A stretch of 64,000 bases of DNA from Saccharothrix espanaensis DSM 44229 (GTDB lineage Bacteria; Actinomycetota; Actinomycetes; Mycobacteriales; Pseudonocardiaceae): NCBI RefSeq assembly GCF_000328705.1, contig NC_019673.1:8753501-8817500 (forward strand). The letters are read 5' to 3'. Made by a program: the position numbers and the translations under genes. Below are positions 24,362 to 33,492 of the stretch, in pieces. Each line of letters begins with the position of its first letter. Position 1 is the first letter of the stretch. Under the pieces are notes generated by a model. That model was not told where the DNA came from. It saw nothing but the letters and a program-made list of their open reading frames with translations, and searched no databases.

Positions 24362-25533
24362 CGGCGACCGCCTCCCAGCAGTCCGCCCAGCAGGTCGCCG
24401 AGGCCGGTGGTGCCGCCGACGTTCGGCAGCGGCAGGTTGGGCAGCGGCAGCGGCAGGGACGGCGCGTTGCCGGTGATGCCGGGAATGGCGGGCAGCGGGC
24501 TCTGCCGGGACCGGCCCAGGTTGTCGACGATGTTGCCCAGGTTCAGGTCGATGTCGGCGTAGAGGTTGGTGTAGTCGCCCTTGATGCCGTCCACCGCCGA
24601 GTCCGGGAACGGGTAGGTGAGCAGCAGCTCCAGGGCGTTGGGCAGGTTCGTGCCCGCCTCGGCCAACTTCTTGAGGGTCGGCTGCAACGCCTTCAGGTCG
24701 GCCACGATGTCGTCCTTGGACCGGTTGACGGTGTCCACGGCGACGTCGGAGAGCGCGTCGAGGGACTGCAGGAGCGTGACGAGCTGGGTGCGCTGCTCGC
24801 TGAGCACCCTGAGACCGGGTTCGAGGTTGTCCAGCACGCCGGTGATCTGCTGGTTCTGCGCGCTGAGGGTGCCGCCGAGCCGGTTGACGCCGTCCAGCGC
24901 GCGGGTGATCTCGGCCTTGTGGCCGTCCAGCTCGCCGACCAGGGTGTTCAGGTTGCCGAGCAGCGAACGGATCTCGGGCTCGTTGCCCTCCAGCGCCGCG
25001 CTGAGCTCCCGGCTGATGTTCTGGAGTTGGGCGACTCCCCCGCCGTTGAGCAGCATGGACAGCGCGCCGAAGACCTCTTCGACCTCGGGGTTGCGGTTGG
25101 TGCGCTCCACCGGGATGGTCGCGCCGTCCGCGAGCGTGCCCTCCTCGCGCCCCTCGGCGGGTTTGGCCAGTTCCACGAACTTCTCGCCGAGCAGCGCCGA
25201 CTGGCGCAGCTTGGCGATGGCGTTGGCGGGCAGCTTCACGCCGCCGTTGACGACGACGGTCACCTCGGCGGTCCAGCCGTCGGGGGCCAGGTCGATCCGG
25301 TCGACCCGGCCGACCGGCACGTCGTCGACCTTGACACCGGCCTGCGGGACGAGGTCCAGGACGTCGTTGAACCGGACCTTGACGGAGTACGGGTGGTCAC
25401 CCAGGTCCGCGCCGCCGGGGAGGGGCATGGTGTAGATGCCCTCGAAGCCGCCGGAGCCGCAGGAGGTGAGCAGGAGTGTGGTGATGAGGGTGGTGAGGGT
25501 GCGGCGGGTTGTTCTGGGGTTGTGGTTTTTCAC
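24358..25533 (-). CDS. mceE: Mce family lipoprotein E
   Basis: 391-residue MCE lipoprotein. The signal peptide TTLITTLLLTSCGSGG carries a lipobox ending at Cys25, the usual feature of the E position. The MCE domain (about 40-120, VKVDDVPVGRVDRIDL, LLGEKFVELAKP) is followed by the helical channel region and a Pro/Leu/Gly-rich tail. The GTG start (25531-25533) overlaps the mceD stop as GTGA. It anchors the complex at the membrane through its lipid, by analogy with LprK-type proteins. Confidence 0.88.
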   Translation of the reverse strand: MKNHNPRTTRRTLTTLITTLLLTSCGSGGFEGIYTMPLPGGADLGDHPYSVKVRFNDVLDLVPQAGVKVDDVPVGRVDRIDLAPDGWTAEVTVVVNGGVKLPANAIAKLRQSALLGEKFVELAKPAEGREEGTLADGATIPVERTNRNPEVEEVFGALSMLLNGGGVAQLQNISRELSAALEGNEPEIRSLLGNLNTLVGELDGHKAEITRALDGVNRLGGTLSAQNQQITGVLDNLEPGLRVLSEQRTQLVTLLQSLDALSDVAVDTVNRSKDDIVADLKALQPTLKKLAEAGTNLPNALELLLTYPFPDSAVDGIKGDYTNLYADIDLNLGNIVDNLGRSRQSPLPAIPGITGNAPSLPLPLPNLPLPNVGGTTGLGDLLGGLLGGGRR

Positions 25534-26687
25534 TGGGGCACCCCCGCCAGTGGGAGGGGCAGGGGGATCTTGCCCTGGGTGAGGTCGCTGATCACTTCGG
25601 CGGGGGTCTTGAGGGGGACGGCGCCGGAGAGGATCGGAGCCAGTTGTCGGCACGTCTGGGAGAGCGCCAGGGGGATCTTGCCCGGCTCGACGGACTGGAT
25701 GAGCTTGCAGACCAGCACGATGGGGGGCTGGTTGAGCTCGTTCAGGTCGGCTCGGGTGTCGAGGGTGCCGGACGCGGCGTTGTACGCGTTCTGGAGGTTG
25801 CCCAGCGCGAGCGGGGCGACGTCCAGGGTCTCGGCCAGGGACGCCCGCTGGTCCACCAGGATCTGGGTGATGCCGGTCAGCTTGTCCACATTGGACTTGA
25901 TGATCGCGCGGTTGTCCTTGATGAAACCCTGGACCTGGCCGAGTGCACCGGCCAGTTCGGTGAGGGCTCCGGCGAGGTTCTCGCGTTCGTCGGACAGGAA
26001 GCCGGCGACGTCGGCCAGCTGGCGGTTGAAGTCGCGGACCTGGCTGTCGTTGGCGGCGAGCATCCCGGTGAACTTCTGGAGGTTGTCGACCGTGCCGAAC
26101 AGGTCGTCCTTGGAGCCGGAGAGGGTTCGGGTGGCGTCGCCCAGTTGGCGGATGGTGTCGCCGAGGGCCTGGCCGTTGCCGTCGAGGTTCTTCGCCGCTG
26201 ACGTGAGGAGGTCGGAGAGGGCGCCGTTCTTGTTGGCGCCGTTGGGGCCCAGGGCGGTGGTGAGCTTGTCGAGGCTGGCGTACAGCTCGTCCAGCTCGAC
26301 GGGGGTGGCGGTGCGCTCACGCGGGATCGTCGCGTTGTCGCCCATGGCCTGGCCGGTGGTGTAGACGGGCGCCAGCTGCACGTAGCGGTCGGAGACGACG
26401 CTCGGTGCGACGACGACGGCCTGCGCGTTGGCGGGCACCTTGACCGTGCGGTCGATGGACATGGTGACCTTGACCAGCGGGCCCTGTGGTTCGACGTCCT
26501 CGATGGAGCCGATCCGGACCCCCAGGACGCGGACGTCGGATCCCGGGTAGACGCCGACCGCGGCACCGAACATCGCGGTCACCTTGCGGCTGTTGACGCC
26601 CGCGAACGCCCACCACATCGCGGCGGCGGCGAGGAGCGCCAGGACGCACGCCATCGCCACGGCCCGGCCGACCCGACTGGTCGCCAT
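25530..26687 (-). CDS. mceD: Mce family protein D
   Basis: 385-residue MCE protein with N-terminal membrane helix (about residues 8-28), MCE domain (VRVLGVRIGSIEDVEP and SDRYVQLAP) and a long coiled, Asn/Asp/Leu-rich helical region. Two Cys near the C-terminus (VCKLIQS, SQTCRQL) match the pair seen in many Mce proteins. ATG one base after the mceC stop. Fourth MCE subunit. Confidence 0.87.
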   Translation of the reverse strand: MATSRVGRAVAMACVLALLAAAAMWWAFAGVNSRKVTAMFGAAVGVYPGSDVRVLGVRIGSIEDVEPQGPLVKVTMSIDRTVKVPANAQAVVVAPSVVSDRYVQLAPVYTTGQAMGDNATIPRERTATPVELDELYASLDKLTTALGPNGANKNGALSDLLTSAAKNLDGNGQALGDTIRQLGDATRTLSGSKDDLFGTVDNLQKFTGMLAANDSQVRDFNRQLADVAGFLSDERENLAGALTELAGALGQVQGFIKDNRAIIKSNVDKLTGITQILVDQRASLAETLDVAPLALGNLQNAYNAASGTLDTRADLNELNQPPIVLVCKLIQSVEPGKIPLALSQTCRQLAPILSGAVPLKTPAEVISDLTQGKIPLPLPLAGVPQ

Positions 26688-26688
26688 C

Positions 26689-27699
26689 TCAGTTCCCCCT
26701 CTGCACGCCGGGGGGCAGGCAGCCCTCTTCGGTGAAACCGACCACGCCGAGGTTCACCGCCGGCGGCAGCAGGCCGCAGATGTAGACGTCGAACCACCGG
26801 CCGTTGCCCAGGGTGTTGGCGAACACCCGGTAGAACGGGGCCATCAGCGCCAGCCCTCGGTTGAGCGAGTCCTGGTTGCGCTGCAACATCGTCGACACCC
26901 GGTCCAGCTGCTCCAGCGCGGGCTTGAGCTGCGCGCTGTTGTCGGCCACCAGGCCGGAGAGCTCCTTGGACAGCTCGCGGGTGCCGGTGAGCAGCGCGCC
27001 GATGGCGTCCTTGCGCTTGCGCAGCTCGCCGAGCAGCAGGTTGCCCTCCGCCAGGAGCTTCTCGAACTGCTCGTTGCGCTCGGACAGCGTCTTGGTGACC
27101 TGGTTGGTGTTGGCCAGCAGTCGGGCGAGCTGGTCGTCGCGCGACGAGATCGTCTTGGAGAGGGCGGACAGGCCGTCCAGCGCGCCGCGCACGTGCTCGG
27201 CCGAGCCCTCGAACGTCTCGGACAGGACCTGGAAGCTGTCCGCGAGCTGCTCGGTGTCGATCTGGCCGACCGTGGACGCCAGGCCGTTGAAGGCTTCCTG
27301 CACGTCGTACGGCGACAGCGTGCGCTCGCGCGGGATCGGGTCGCCCGGGTCGAGCGGCTGCGAGCCCTGCGGGTCCAGCGCGAGGAACTTCTGGCCCAGC
27401 AGGGTCTTGATCCGGATCGTGGCCGTGGTGCGGTCGCCGACCCAGGCGTCCTTCACCCGGAACGACACCCGCACCTTGTCGCCGTCGAGCCGGACCTTGG
27501 TCACCTTGCCGACCTTCACCCCCGCGACCCGCACCTCGTTGGCCGGGACCAGGCCCGCCGCCTCGGTGAACTCGGCGGAGTAGGTGGTGCCGCCGCCGAC
27601 GATCGGCAGATCGTCGGAGTAGAACGCGGCCAGCAGCAGCAGGGCGATGACGGTCAGGCCGACCGCGCCGGTGGTGACCGGGTTGCGCTGTGTCTTCAC
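26689..27699 (-). CDS. mceC: Mce family protein C
   Basis: 336-residue MCE protein. N-terminal membrane helix (VGLTVIALLLLAAFY), MCE domain with VRVAGVKVGKVTKVRL and LLGQKFLALDP, then helical channel region and a short end with YICGLLPP and EEGCLPPG. The GTG at 27697-27699 overlaps the mceB stop (GTGA); longer in-frame sequence upstream belongs to mceB in another frame. Third MCE subunit. Confidence 0.88.
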   Translation of the reverse strand: MKTQRNPVTTGAVGLTVIALLLLAAFYSDDLPIVGGGTTYSAEFTEAAGLVPANEVRVAGVKVGKVTKVRLDGDKVRVSFRVKDAWVGDRTTATIRIKTLLGQKFLALDPQGSQPLDPGDPIPRERTLSPYDVQEAFNGLASTVGQIDTEQLADSFQVLSETFEGSAEHVRGALDGLSALSKTISSRDDQLARLLANTNQVTKTLSERNEQFEKLLAEGNLLLGELRKRKDAIGALLTGTRELSKELSGLVADNSAQLKPALEQLDRVSTMLQRNQDSLNRGLALMAPFYRVFANTLGNGRWFDVYICGLLPPAVNLGVVGFTEEGCLPPGVQRGN

Positions 27700-28724
27700 G
27701 GGCGGCACCTCGGTTGCGTGACGGGCAGCGCCGTGATCGGGATCGGGGTGGTGATGATCGGCGGGACGGCGACCTGGCCACCGGCCTCGCAGAGGAAGAA
27801 GTTGAACCAGGAGCCGTAGGACGCGGTGCGCGCCATGGCCTCGATCTTGTTCGGCAGGCGCTGGATGACGCCCTCCACGATCGCCTCGTTGTCCGCCAGC
27901 GTCTGCGAGACCAGGCCGAGCTGCGAGATGTCGTCCTTGAACGGTTGGCGCGCCTCGCCCAGCAGGCCGGCGGTGGTGTCGGTCAGGTCGCCCAGGGCGC
28001 TGATGGCGTCGCCGATCGGCTGCCGGTCGCCCGCGAGGCCCGTGGTCAGCTCCTGGAGCGTGGTCACCAGCGTCGACACCTGGTCGGTGCGGCTGTTCAC
28101 GGTGTCCAGCACGGAGTTCAGGTTGTCGACGACCTCGCCGATCACCCGGTCCCGGGCGGCCAGCGTCTCGGTGAGCGACGCGGTGTGCCGCAGCAGGCTG
28201 TCGATCGTGCCGCCTTCTCCTTGCAGCACCTGGATGATCTCGTTCGACAGCTTGTTGACGTCGTCCGGGTTCAGCGCCTGGAACAGCGGCTTGAAGCCGT
28301 TGAACAGGACGGTCAGGTCGAGCGCGGGTGTGGTGCGCTCCACCGGGATCACCTCGCCCGGCGGCAGCGCGGACGCGTCGCCGGTGCCGTGCTCCAGCGA
28401 GATGTACCGCTGCCCCACCAGGTTGCGGTACTTGATCGTCGCGAGGACCGACCGGGGCAGGCTGCGCTGCCGGTCGACGCTGAACTCCACCTCGGCGAGC
28501 CGCCGGTCCACCACCCGGATCCCGGTGACCTGACCGACCCGGACGCCCGCGATGCGGATGTCGTCGCCCTCGTTGAGCGCGGTCACGTCGGTGAACCGGG
28601 CGCTGTAGGTGTCCGAGTCGGCGAAGTCGGTGTTGGCGATGGTGACCGCGAGCAGCGTCGTGGCCAGGATCGTCACGGCGGCGAAGATGCCCAGCTTGAC
28701 CAGGGGCGCGACCAGCGACCTCAC
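27696..28724 (-). CDS. mceB: Mce family protein B
   Basis: 342-residue MCE protein. A membrane helix (about 8-28) precedes the MCE domain (IRIAGVRVGQVTGIRV, NLVGQRYISLE) and the helical region; the end carries FFLCEAGG and a final QPRCRP. Start GTG (28722-28724) overlaps the mceA stop as GTGA. Second MCE subunit; length matches the B position of mycobacterial operons. Confidence 0.88.
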   Translation of the reverse strand: MRSLVAPLVKLGIFAAVTILATTLLAVTIANTDFADSDTYSARFTDVTALNEGDDIRIAGVRVGQVTGIRVVDRRLAEVEFSVDRQRSLPRSVLATIKYRNLVGQRYISLEHGTGDASALPPGEVIPVERTTPALDLTVLFNGFKPLFQALNPDDVNKLSNEIIQVLQGEGGTIDSLLRHTASLTETLAARDRVIGEVVDNLNSVLDTVNSRTDQVSTLVTTLQELTTGLAGDRQPIGDAISALGDLTDTTAGLLGEARQPFKDDISQLGLVSQTLADNEAIVEGVIQRLPNKIEAMARTASYGSWFNFFLCEAGGQVAVPPIITTPIPITALPVTQPRCRP

Positions 28725-30058
28725 ACCCGCACCTCCGCTCCGCGGTAGAGGGGCCCGAGCAGGAGAGCGGTGAAGCTCGGCATCTCCTGCTCGCGCACAC
28801 CGAACTGCGGCGCGAGCAGCGCGGCCAGGAAGTCCTGCTCCTCCGGGGAGTTCGCCAGGCTCGGGGCCTGGAACAACGACGACGGGGACGTGGTGCCCAT
28901 GCCGTTCACGCCGGTCGCGGGCGGGAGGACGCCGTCGGCGGCGACCCGGGCGGGCGGCGGCGACGTGGAACCGTCCTTCACCGCGCCCTCCGGCGGGTAC
29001 TGCGGGAACGGGTCCGGCCTCGGCACGATGTCGTAGCAGCGCGGGCCGCGCTTGTCGGCGTACTCCGGCTCGTCCTTGCCCGGCTCGTACTTGCCGCGGT
29101 TCGCGGTGATCTCCAGCGTGATGTGCAGGCCCGGCTCGTCGGTGCCCTTGCCGAAGACCTGGTCCATGATCGGCTTGAACTCGCTCAGGCCCTTGAGCAG
29201 GCACGGGTACTCGGGCGCGTACTTGGCCAGCAGCTCCAACGTCGGCCGGGACACGTCGGCGAGCTGGATCAGGTTGTTCCGGTTCACCGCCAGGAAGCTG
29301 TTCACGTCGATCGACGTCGTGGTCAGCGATCCGTACATGGCCAGCAGCTTGTCCCGCTGGTCCACCAGGGTCCGGCTGGTGACGGTGGCGTCGCTGAGCG
29401 CCTGCACCAGGTCGGGCGCGGCGTCGGCGTAGACGTTCGAGACGTCCGCGAGCCGGCTGATGCCCTCTTTCAGCTGCGGGAGCTGGGGGTTGAGCTGACC
29501 GAGGTAGGCGTCGAGCTGGACGAGCGTCTCCCCCAGCGGCTTGCCCCGGTTGTCCAGCGCCTGCGACATCGCGGTGAGCGTGGTCGCGAGCTTCTCCGGC
29601 TGCACCGCCTGGAGCACGGGCATCAGGTCGTCGAGCACCCGTTCCAGCTCGATCGCGCTGCTGGAGCGGTCCTGCTCGATGACGTCGCCGTCGGCCAGGT
29701 GGTCGGACAGGTCGGCCTCGCGCGGCACGACCAGGTTCACGTACCGCTCGCCGAAGAGGGTTTTCGGGAGCAGGCGGGCGGAAACGGTGCCGGGGATGAA
29801 CTCCACCTGGTCCGGCCTGATCGCCAGCTCCAGCTCCGCGCCGTCGCCGGCGGTGCGGATCCGCTTGACCTCGCCGACGATCATCCCCCGGACCTTGACG
29901 TCCGAGGCGACCAGGAGCTGGTTGCCGATCCGGTCGGTCTTCAGCGTCACCTTCACGACCTTGGTGAAGGCGTCGTTGTACAGGGCCACGGTGAGGGTGA
30001 GGAAGAGGGCGATCACCGCGAGGAACACGACGCCCAGGAGTCGTTGGCGCAGCATCAC
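28721..30058 (-). CDS. mceA: Mce family protein A
   Basis: 445-residue MCE protein, the first of six. N-terminal membrane helix (LLGVVFLAVIALFLTLTVAL), MCE domain (VKVRGMIVGEVKRIRT, LFGERYVNLVVP), helical region with YAPEYPCLLKGL near residue 290 and a long Pro/Ser-rich tail. GTG at 30058 and ATG at 30055 are adjacent possible starts, differing by one residue. It lies 19 bases after yrbEB. MCE proteins of this position extend from the membrane to the outer layer to carry lipids. Confidence 0.88.
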   Translation of the reverse strand: MMLRQRLLGVVFLAVIALFLTLTVALYNDAFTKVVKVTLKTDRIGNQLLVASDVKVRGMIVGEVKRIRTAGDGAELELAIRPDQVEFIPGTVSARLLPKTLFGERYVNLVVPREADLSDHLADGDVIEQDRSSSAIELERVLDDLMPVLQAVQPEKLATTLTAMSQALDNRGKPLGETLVQLDAYLGQLNPQLPQLKEGISRLADVSNVYADAAPDLVQALSDATVTSRTLVDQRDKLLAMYGSLTTTSIDVNSFLAVNRNNLIQLADVSRPTLELLAKYAPEYPCLLKGLSEFKPIMDQVFGKGTDEPGLHITLEITANRGKYEPGKDEPEYADKRGPRCYDIVPRPDPFPQYPPEGAVKDGSTSPPPARVAADGVLPPATGVNGMGTTSPSSLFQAPSLANSPEEQDFLAALLAPQFGVREQEMPSFTALLLGPLYRGAEVRV

Positions 30059-30077
30059 ACCGCCCGGGAGGTGGGAG

Positions 30078-30917
30078 TCATCCGGCGATCCTCACTGTGG
30101 TGGTGGTGCCCCAGATCGCCATGCTCAGGAAGAAGTCGAGCAGGCTGGTGGTGACGATCGCGGTGCGCACCGCGCGGCCGACCGCGACGCCCACGCCCGC
30201 CGGGCCGCCGCTGGCGCGGTAGCCGTAGTAGCAGTGGGTCAGGATGATCACCACGGCGAACACCAGGACCTTGCCGAACGACCACAGCACGTCCACCGGT
30301 GGTAGGAACAGGGTGAAGTAGTGGTCGTAGGTGCCCGCCGACTGGCCGTAGAACTCGACGGTGATCACCCGGGCCGCCAGGTACGAGGTGAGCAGGCCGA
30401 TCACGTACAGCGGGATGATCGCGATGAACCCCGCGATGATCCGCGTGGTGACCAGGAACGGCATGCTCGGGATGCCCATGACCTCCAGCGCGTCGATCTC
30501 CTCGGAGATCCGCATCGCGCCGAGCTGCGCGGTGAAGCCGGAGCCGACCGTGGCGCTCAGCGCGAGACCGGCGACCAGGGGCGCGATCTCGCGGGTGTTG
30601 AAGTAGGCCGACACGAACCCGGCGAACGCCGACGTGCCGATCTGGTTGAGCGCCGCGAAACCCTGGAGGCCGACGACCGTGCCGGTGGCCAGGGACAGGC
30701 CGACCATCACGCCGATCGTGCCGCCGATGACCGCGAGCGCGCCCGAGCCGAAGCTGACCTCCGCCAGCAGCCGCAACGTCTCCCGCAGGTACCGGGTCAG
30801 CGTGCGCGGCGTCCACGCGAGGGCGCGCAGGTAGAACCAGAGCTGGTCGCCGAGCGTGTCCAGCACCGACAGCGGCGCGTTGGCCGCCTTGCGGAGCTTG
30901 TCGGTGATCGCGGCCAT
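30078..30917 (-). CDS. yrbEB: Mce permease YrbE B (MlaE family)
   Basis: 279-residue membrane permease. Five or so hydrophobic segments and the MlaE-family cytoplasmic signature RISEEIDALEVMGI (about residues 135-150), which contacts the ATPase. It pairs with the upstream YrbE A to form the membrane core of the Mce importer. The ATG lies one base after the yrbEA stop. Confidence 0.92.
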   Translation of the reverse strand: MAAITDKLRKAANAPLSVLDTLGDQLWFYLRALAWTPRTLTRYLRETLRLLAEVSFGSGALAVIGGTIGVMVGLSLATGTVVGLQGFAALNQIGTSAFAGFVSAYFNTREIAPLVAGLALSATVGSGFTAQLGAMRISEEIDALEVMGIPSMPFLVTTRIIAGFIAIIPLYVIGLLTSYLAARVITVEFYGQSAGTYDHYFTLFLPPVDVLWSFGKVLVFAVVIILTHCYYGYRASGGPAGVGVAVGRAVRTAIVTTSLLDFFLSMAIWGTTTTVRIAG

Positions 30918-30918
30918 C

Positions 30919-31704
30919 TCAGCTCCCCTTCGCCGGGACGACCTGGAGGTAGATCGTGGTGAGCACGAAGTTCACGAAGAACAGCAGCAGGAACGTGATC
31001 ACCACGGCCTGGTTCACCGCGTCGCCGACCCCCTTCGGGCCGCCCGCCGGGTTCAGGCCCCGGTAGGCCGCCACGATGCCCGCGATGAACCCGAAGATCA
31101 GCGCCTTGATCTCGGAGATCCACAGGTCCGGGAGCTGGGCGAGGGCGGCGAAGCTGGCCAGGTACGCGCCGGGCGTGCCGTCCTGAAGGACCACGTTGAA
31201 GAAGTAGCCGCCCATCACGCCGACGACGCTGACCATGCCGTTGAGCAGCACGGAGACCAGCATCGCGGCCAGCACGCGGGGCACCACCAGGCGCTGGATC
31301 GGCGAGACGCCGAGCACCTCCATGGCGTCGATCTCCTCGCGGATCTTGCGCGACCCGAGGTCCGCGCAGATCGCCGACCCGCCCGCGCCCGCGATCAGCA
31401 GCGCCGTGACGATCGGGCTGGCCTGCTGGATGATCGCCAGCACGCTGGCCGCGCCGGTGAACGACTGCGCGCCGATCTGCCGGGTCAGCGACCCGATCTG
31501 CAGCGCGATCACCGCGCCGAACGGGATCGAGACCAGGGCCGTGGGCAGCACCGTCACGCTGACCACGAACCAGCACTGCTGGATGAACTCGCGGACCTGG
31601 AACGGGCGGCGGAACGCGCTGCGCACGACGTCGATGCCCAGCGCGAACATCCGGCCCGTCTCCCGCAGCGCGCCCGCGCCGGGGAACGTCGCGGGTGGGT
31701 TCAC
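30919..31704 (-). CDS. yrbEA: Mce permease YrbE A (MlaE family)
   Basis: 261-residue membrane permease with multiple hydrophobic helices and the MlaE signature KIREEIDAMEVLGVSPI. The GTG start (31702-31704) overlaps the stop of the ATPase gene as GTGA, which links ATPase and permease synthesis. Upstream in-frame open sequence is antisense-like noise from the ATPase gene. Confidence 0.92.
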   Translation of the reverse strand: MNPPATFPGAGALRETGRMFALGIDVVRSAFRRPFQVREFIQQCWFVVSVTVLPTALVSIPFGAVIALQIGSLTRQIGAQSFTGAASVLAIIQQASPIVTALLIAGAGGSAICADLGSRKIREEIDAMEVLGVSPIQRLVVPRVLAAMLVSVLLNGMVSVVGVMGGYFFNVVLQDGTPGAYLASFAALAQLPDLWISEIKALIFGFIAGIVAAYRGLNPAGGPKGVGDAVNQAVVITFLLLFFVNFVLTTIYLQVVPAKGS

Positions 31705-32777
31705 AGCACGCCCCCCTGCCTCGGCCACGGGCTGGGCGTCGGGTGGGCGGTCGCACCCTGGTGCGCGCCGGCGAGCACCCGGTAGTGCCGCTGCTCGTCG
31801 GGGGTGAGGCTGGCGATGATGCCCTGCCGGGCGTCCGGGGACAGCGTGTGGATGATGCTCATGACCCGGTCCTTGCGGCGGCGGACCGCGCCGCGCGGCG
31901 GCAGGCCGGGCGTGGGTTCGAGCTGCGGGACCACGCCGCGGACGTCCTCGTCCGGCGAACCGTCGGAGTGGCCGGCGTCGCGGTGCGCGAGCTCGGCGGC
32001 CATCGTCGCCTGGTCCTTCTCCTCCGACATCCCGATCGGGCCGATGCGGCGGCCGTTGAGGAACTGCTCGACGACCGGTTCGTCGCTGGTCAGCAGCACC
32101 TCGCGGGGACCGAACATGACCAGTTCGCGGCGGAACAGCATGCCCAGGTTGTCCGGGACGGTCCGGGCGACGGTGATGTTGTGCGTGACGATCAGGATCG
32201 TCGCGTCGATCTGCGAGTTGAGGTCGATCAGCAGCTGGCTCAGGTACGCGGTGCGGACCGGGTCGAGGCCCGAGTCCGGCTCGTCGCACAGGATGATCTC
32301 CGGGTCGAGCACCAGCGCGCGGGCCAGCCCGGCCCGCTTGCGCATACCGCCGGAGATCTCGCCGGGCAGCTTCTTCTCCGCGCCGACGAGGCCGACCATC
32401 TCCATCTTCTCCAGCACGATCCGCCGGACCTCGGCCTCGGTCTTGCGGGTGTGCTCGCGCAGCGGGAAGGCGACGTTGTCGAACAGGTTCATCGAGCCGA
32501 ACAGCGCGCCGTCCTGGAACAGGACGCCGAACAGCTTCCGGATCTCGTAGAGCTTGTGCTCGGAGCAGCGGACCAGGTCGGTGCCGTTGATGGTGATCTT
32601 GCCGCGTTCGGGTTTCAGCAGACCGACCAGCGACTTGAGGAACACCGACTTGCCGGTGCCGGAGGGGCCGAGCATCACGCTGACCTCGCCCGGCGGCAGG
32701 GTGAGCGTGACGTCACGCCAGATGGTCTGCTTGCCGAAGGACTTCGTCAGGCCCTCGACGACCACCTCGACGCCCAT
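31701..32777 (-). CDS. mkl: Mce ATPase (Mkl/MlaF-type ABC ATPase)
   Basis: 358-residue ABC ATPase that powers Mce import. Walker A GPSGTGKS (37-44), Q-loop FQDGALFGS, signature SGGMRKR, Walker B IILCDEPDSGLD and the switch VTHN are all intact. A C-terminal extension of about 100 residues (after GRRIGPIGMSEEKDQ) matches the mycobacterial Mkl (Rv0655, about 359 residues). In M. tuberculosis mkl also sits between rplL and rpoB but far from its mce operons; here it heads a full mce operon in that place. Confidence 0.93.
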   Translation of the reverse strand: MGVEVVVEGLTKSFGKQTIWRDVTLTLPPGEVSVMLGPSGTGKSVFLKSLVGLLKPERGKITINGTDLVRCSEHKLYEIRKLFGVLFQDGALFGSMNLFDNVAFPLREHTRKTEAEVRRIVLEKMEMVGLVGAEKKLPGEISGGMRKRAGLARALVLDPEIILCDEPDSGLDPVRTAYLSQLLIDLNSQIDATILIVTHNITVARTVPDNLGMLFRRELVMFGPREVLLTSDEPVVEQFLNGRRIGPIGMSEEKDQATMAAELAHRDAGHSDGSPDEDVRGVVPQLEPTPGLPPRGAVRRRKDRVMSIIHTLSPDARQGIIASLTPDEQRHYRVLAGAHQGATAHPTPSPWPRQGGVL

Positions 32778-32982
32778 CGCACCTCCAGGTCACCGGCCAC
32801 CTCGCCAGGGCGCGCCCCGCGCGGCGGGACGCCATACACCTGCAACGAGCCCGCAGCGTCGTGGTTACTCCCCAGTTGGGTTAGCGCCGGTCACGGAAGG
32901 GTAACGGTGCCACGTGCGTCACGGTGAGTCGGCGGCACCGCGGCTAGCTGCGGAAACCGGCCCGCGCCGGGTGGCGGACAGG

Positions 32983-33021
32983 CGAAAGGGCGGGCACCCG
33001 TGATGGGTGCCCGCCCTTTCG
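32983..33021 (-). terminator. rplJ-rplL terminator
   Basis: Perfect 17-bp stem (32983-32999 with 33005-33021) around a 5-base loop, 33 bases after the rplL stop. The stem ends in GAAAG/CTTTC bases. The remaining 200 bases to the Mce ATPase start must hold the Mce promoter, which I could not pinpoint. Confidence 0.8.
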
Positions 33022-33054
33022 AGCGTCCAGCGCGAGCGCCCGGAGGCGCTCAGC

Positions 33055-33441
33055 TCACTTGAGCGAGATCTTGGCGCCGGCGGCCTCGAGCTTCTCCTTG
33101 GCGGCGTCGGCGACGTCCTTCGCCACGTTCTCCAGCAGCGGCTTCGGAGCGGCCTCGACCAGCTCCTTGGCCTCCTTCAGGCCCAGGCCCGAGACGACCT
33201 CGCGGACGACCTTGATGACCTGGATCTTCTTGTCGCCGGCGCCCTCGAGAACGACGGTGAACTCGTCCTTCTCCTCCTCGGCGGGGGCGGCAGCGGCGGC
33301 CGGGCCGGCAGCGGCGACGGCGACCGGAGCGGCGGCGGTGACCTCGAAGGTCTCCTCGAAGAGCTTCACGAACGCCGACAGCTCAAGGAGGGTCATGTCC
33401 TTGAAGTTCTCGATCAGCTCGTCGGTGCTGAGCTTCGCCAT
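33055..33441 (-). CDS. rplL: 50S ribosomal protein L7/L12
   Basis: Stalk protein that recruits translation GTPases, present as multiple dimers on L10. The 128-residue protein has the N-terminal dimer domain ([28 protein letters not shown] in parts), an Ala/Pro/Val hinge (about 37-55) and the C-terminal domain with [28 protein letters not shown] and a final GAKISLK. ATG preceded by AGGACC. Co-transcribed with rplJ (51-base gap). Confidence 0.97.
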   Translation of the reverse strand: MAKLSTDELIENFKDMTLLELSAFVKLFEETFEVTAAAPVAVAAAGPAAAAAPAEEEKDEFTVVLEGAGDKKIQVIKVVREVVSGLGLKEAKELVEAAPKPLLENVAKDVADAAKEKLEAAGAKISLK

Positions 33442-33492
33442 GATCGGCGGTCCTTTCTTGTCAACGCCCGAACTGGACGCGGATGTCGGTGA

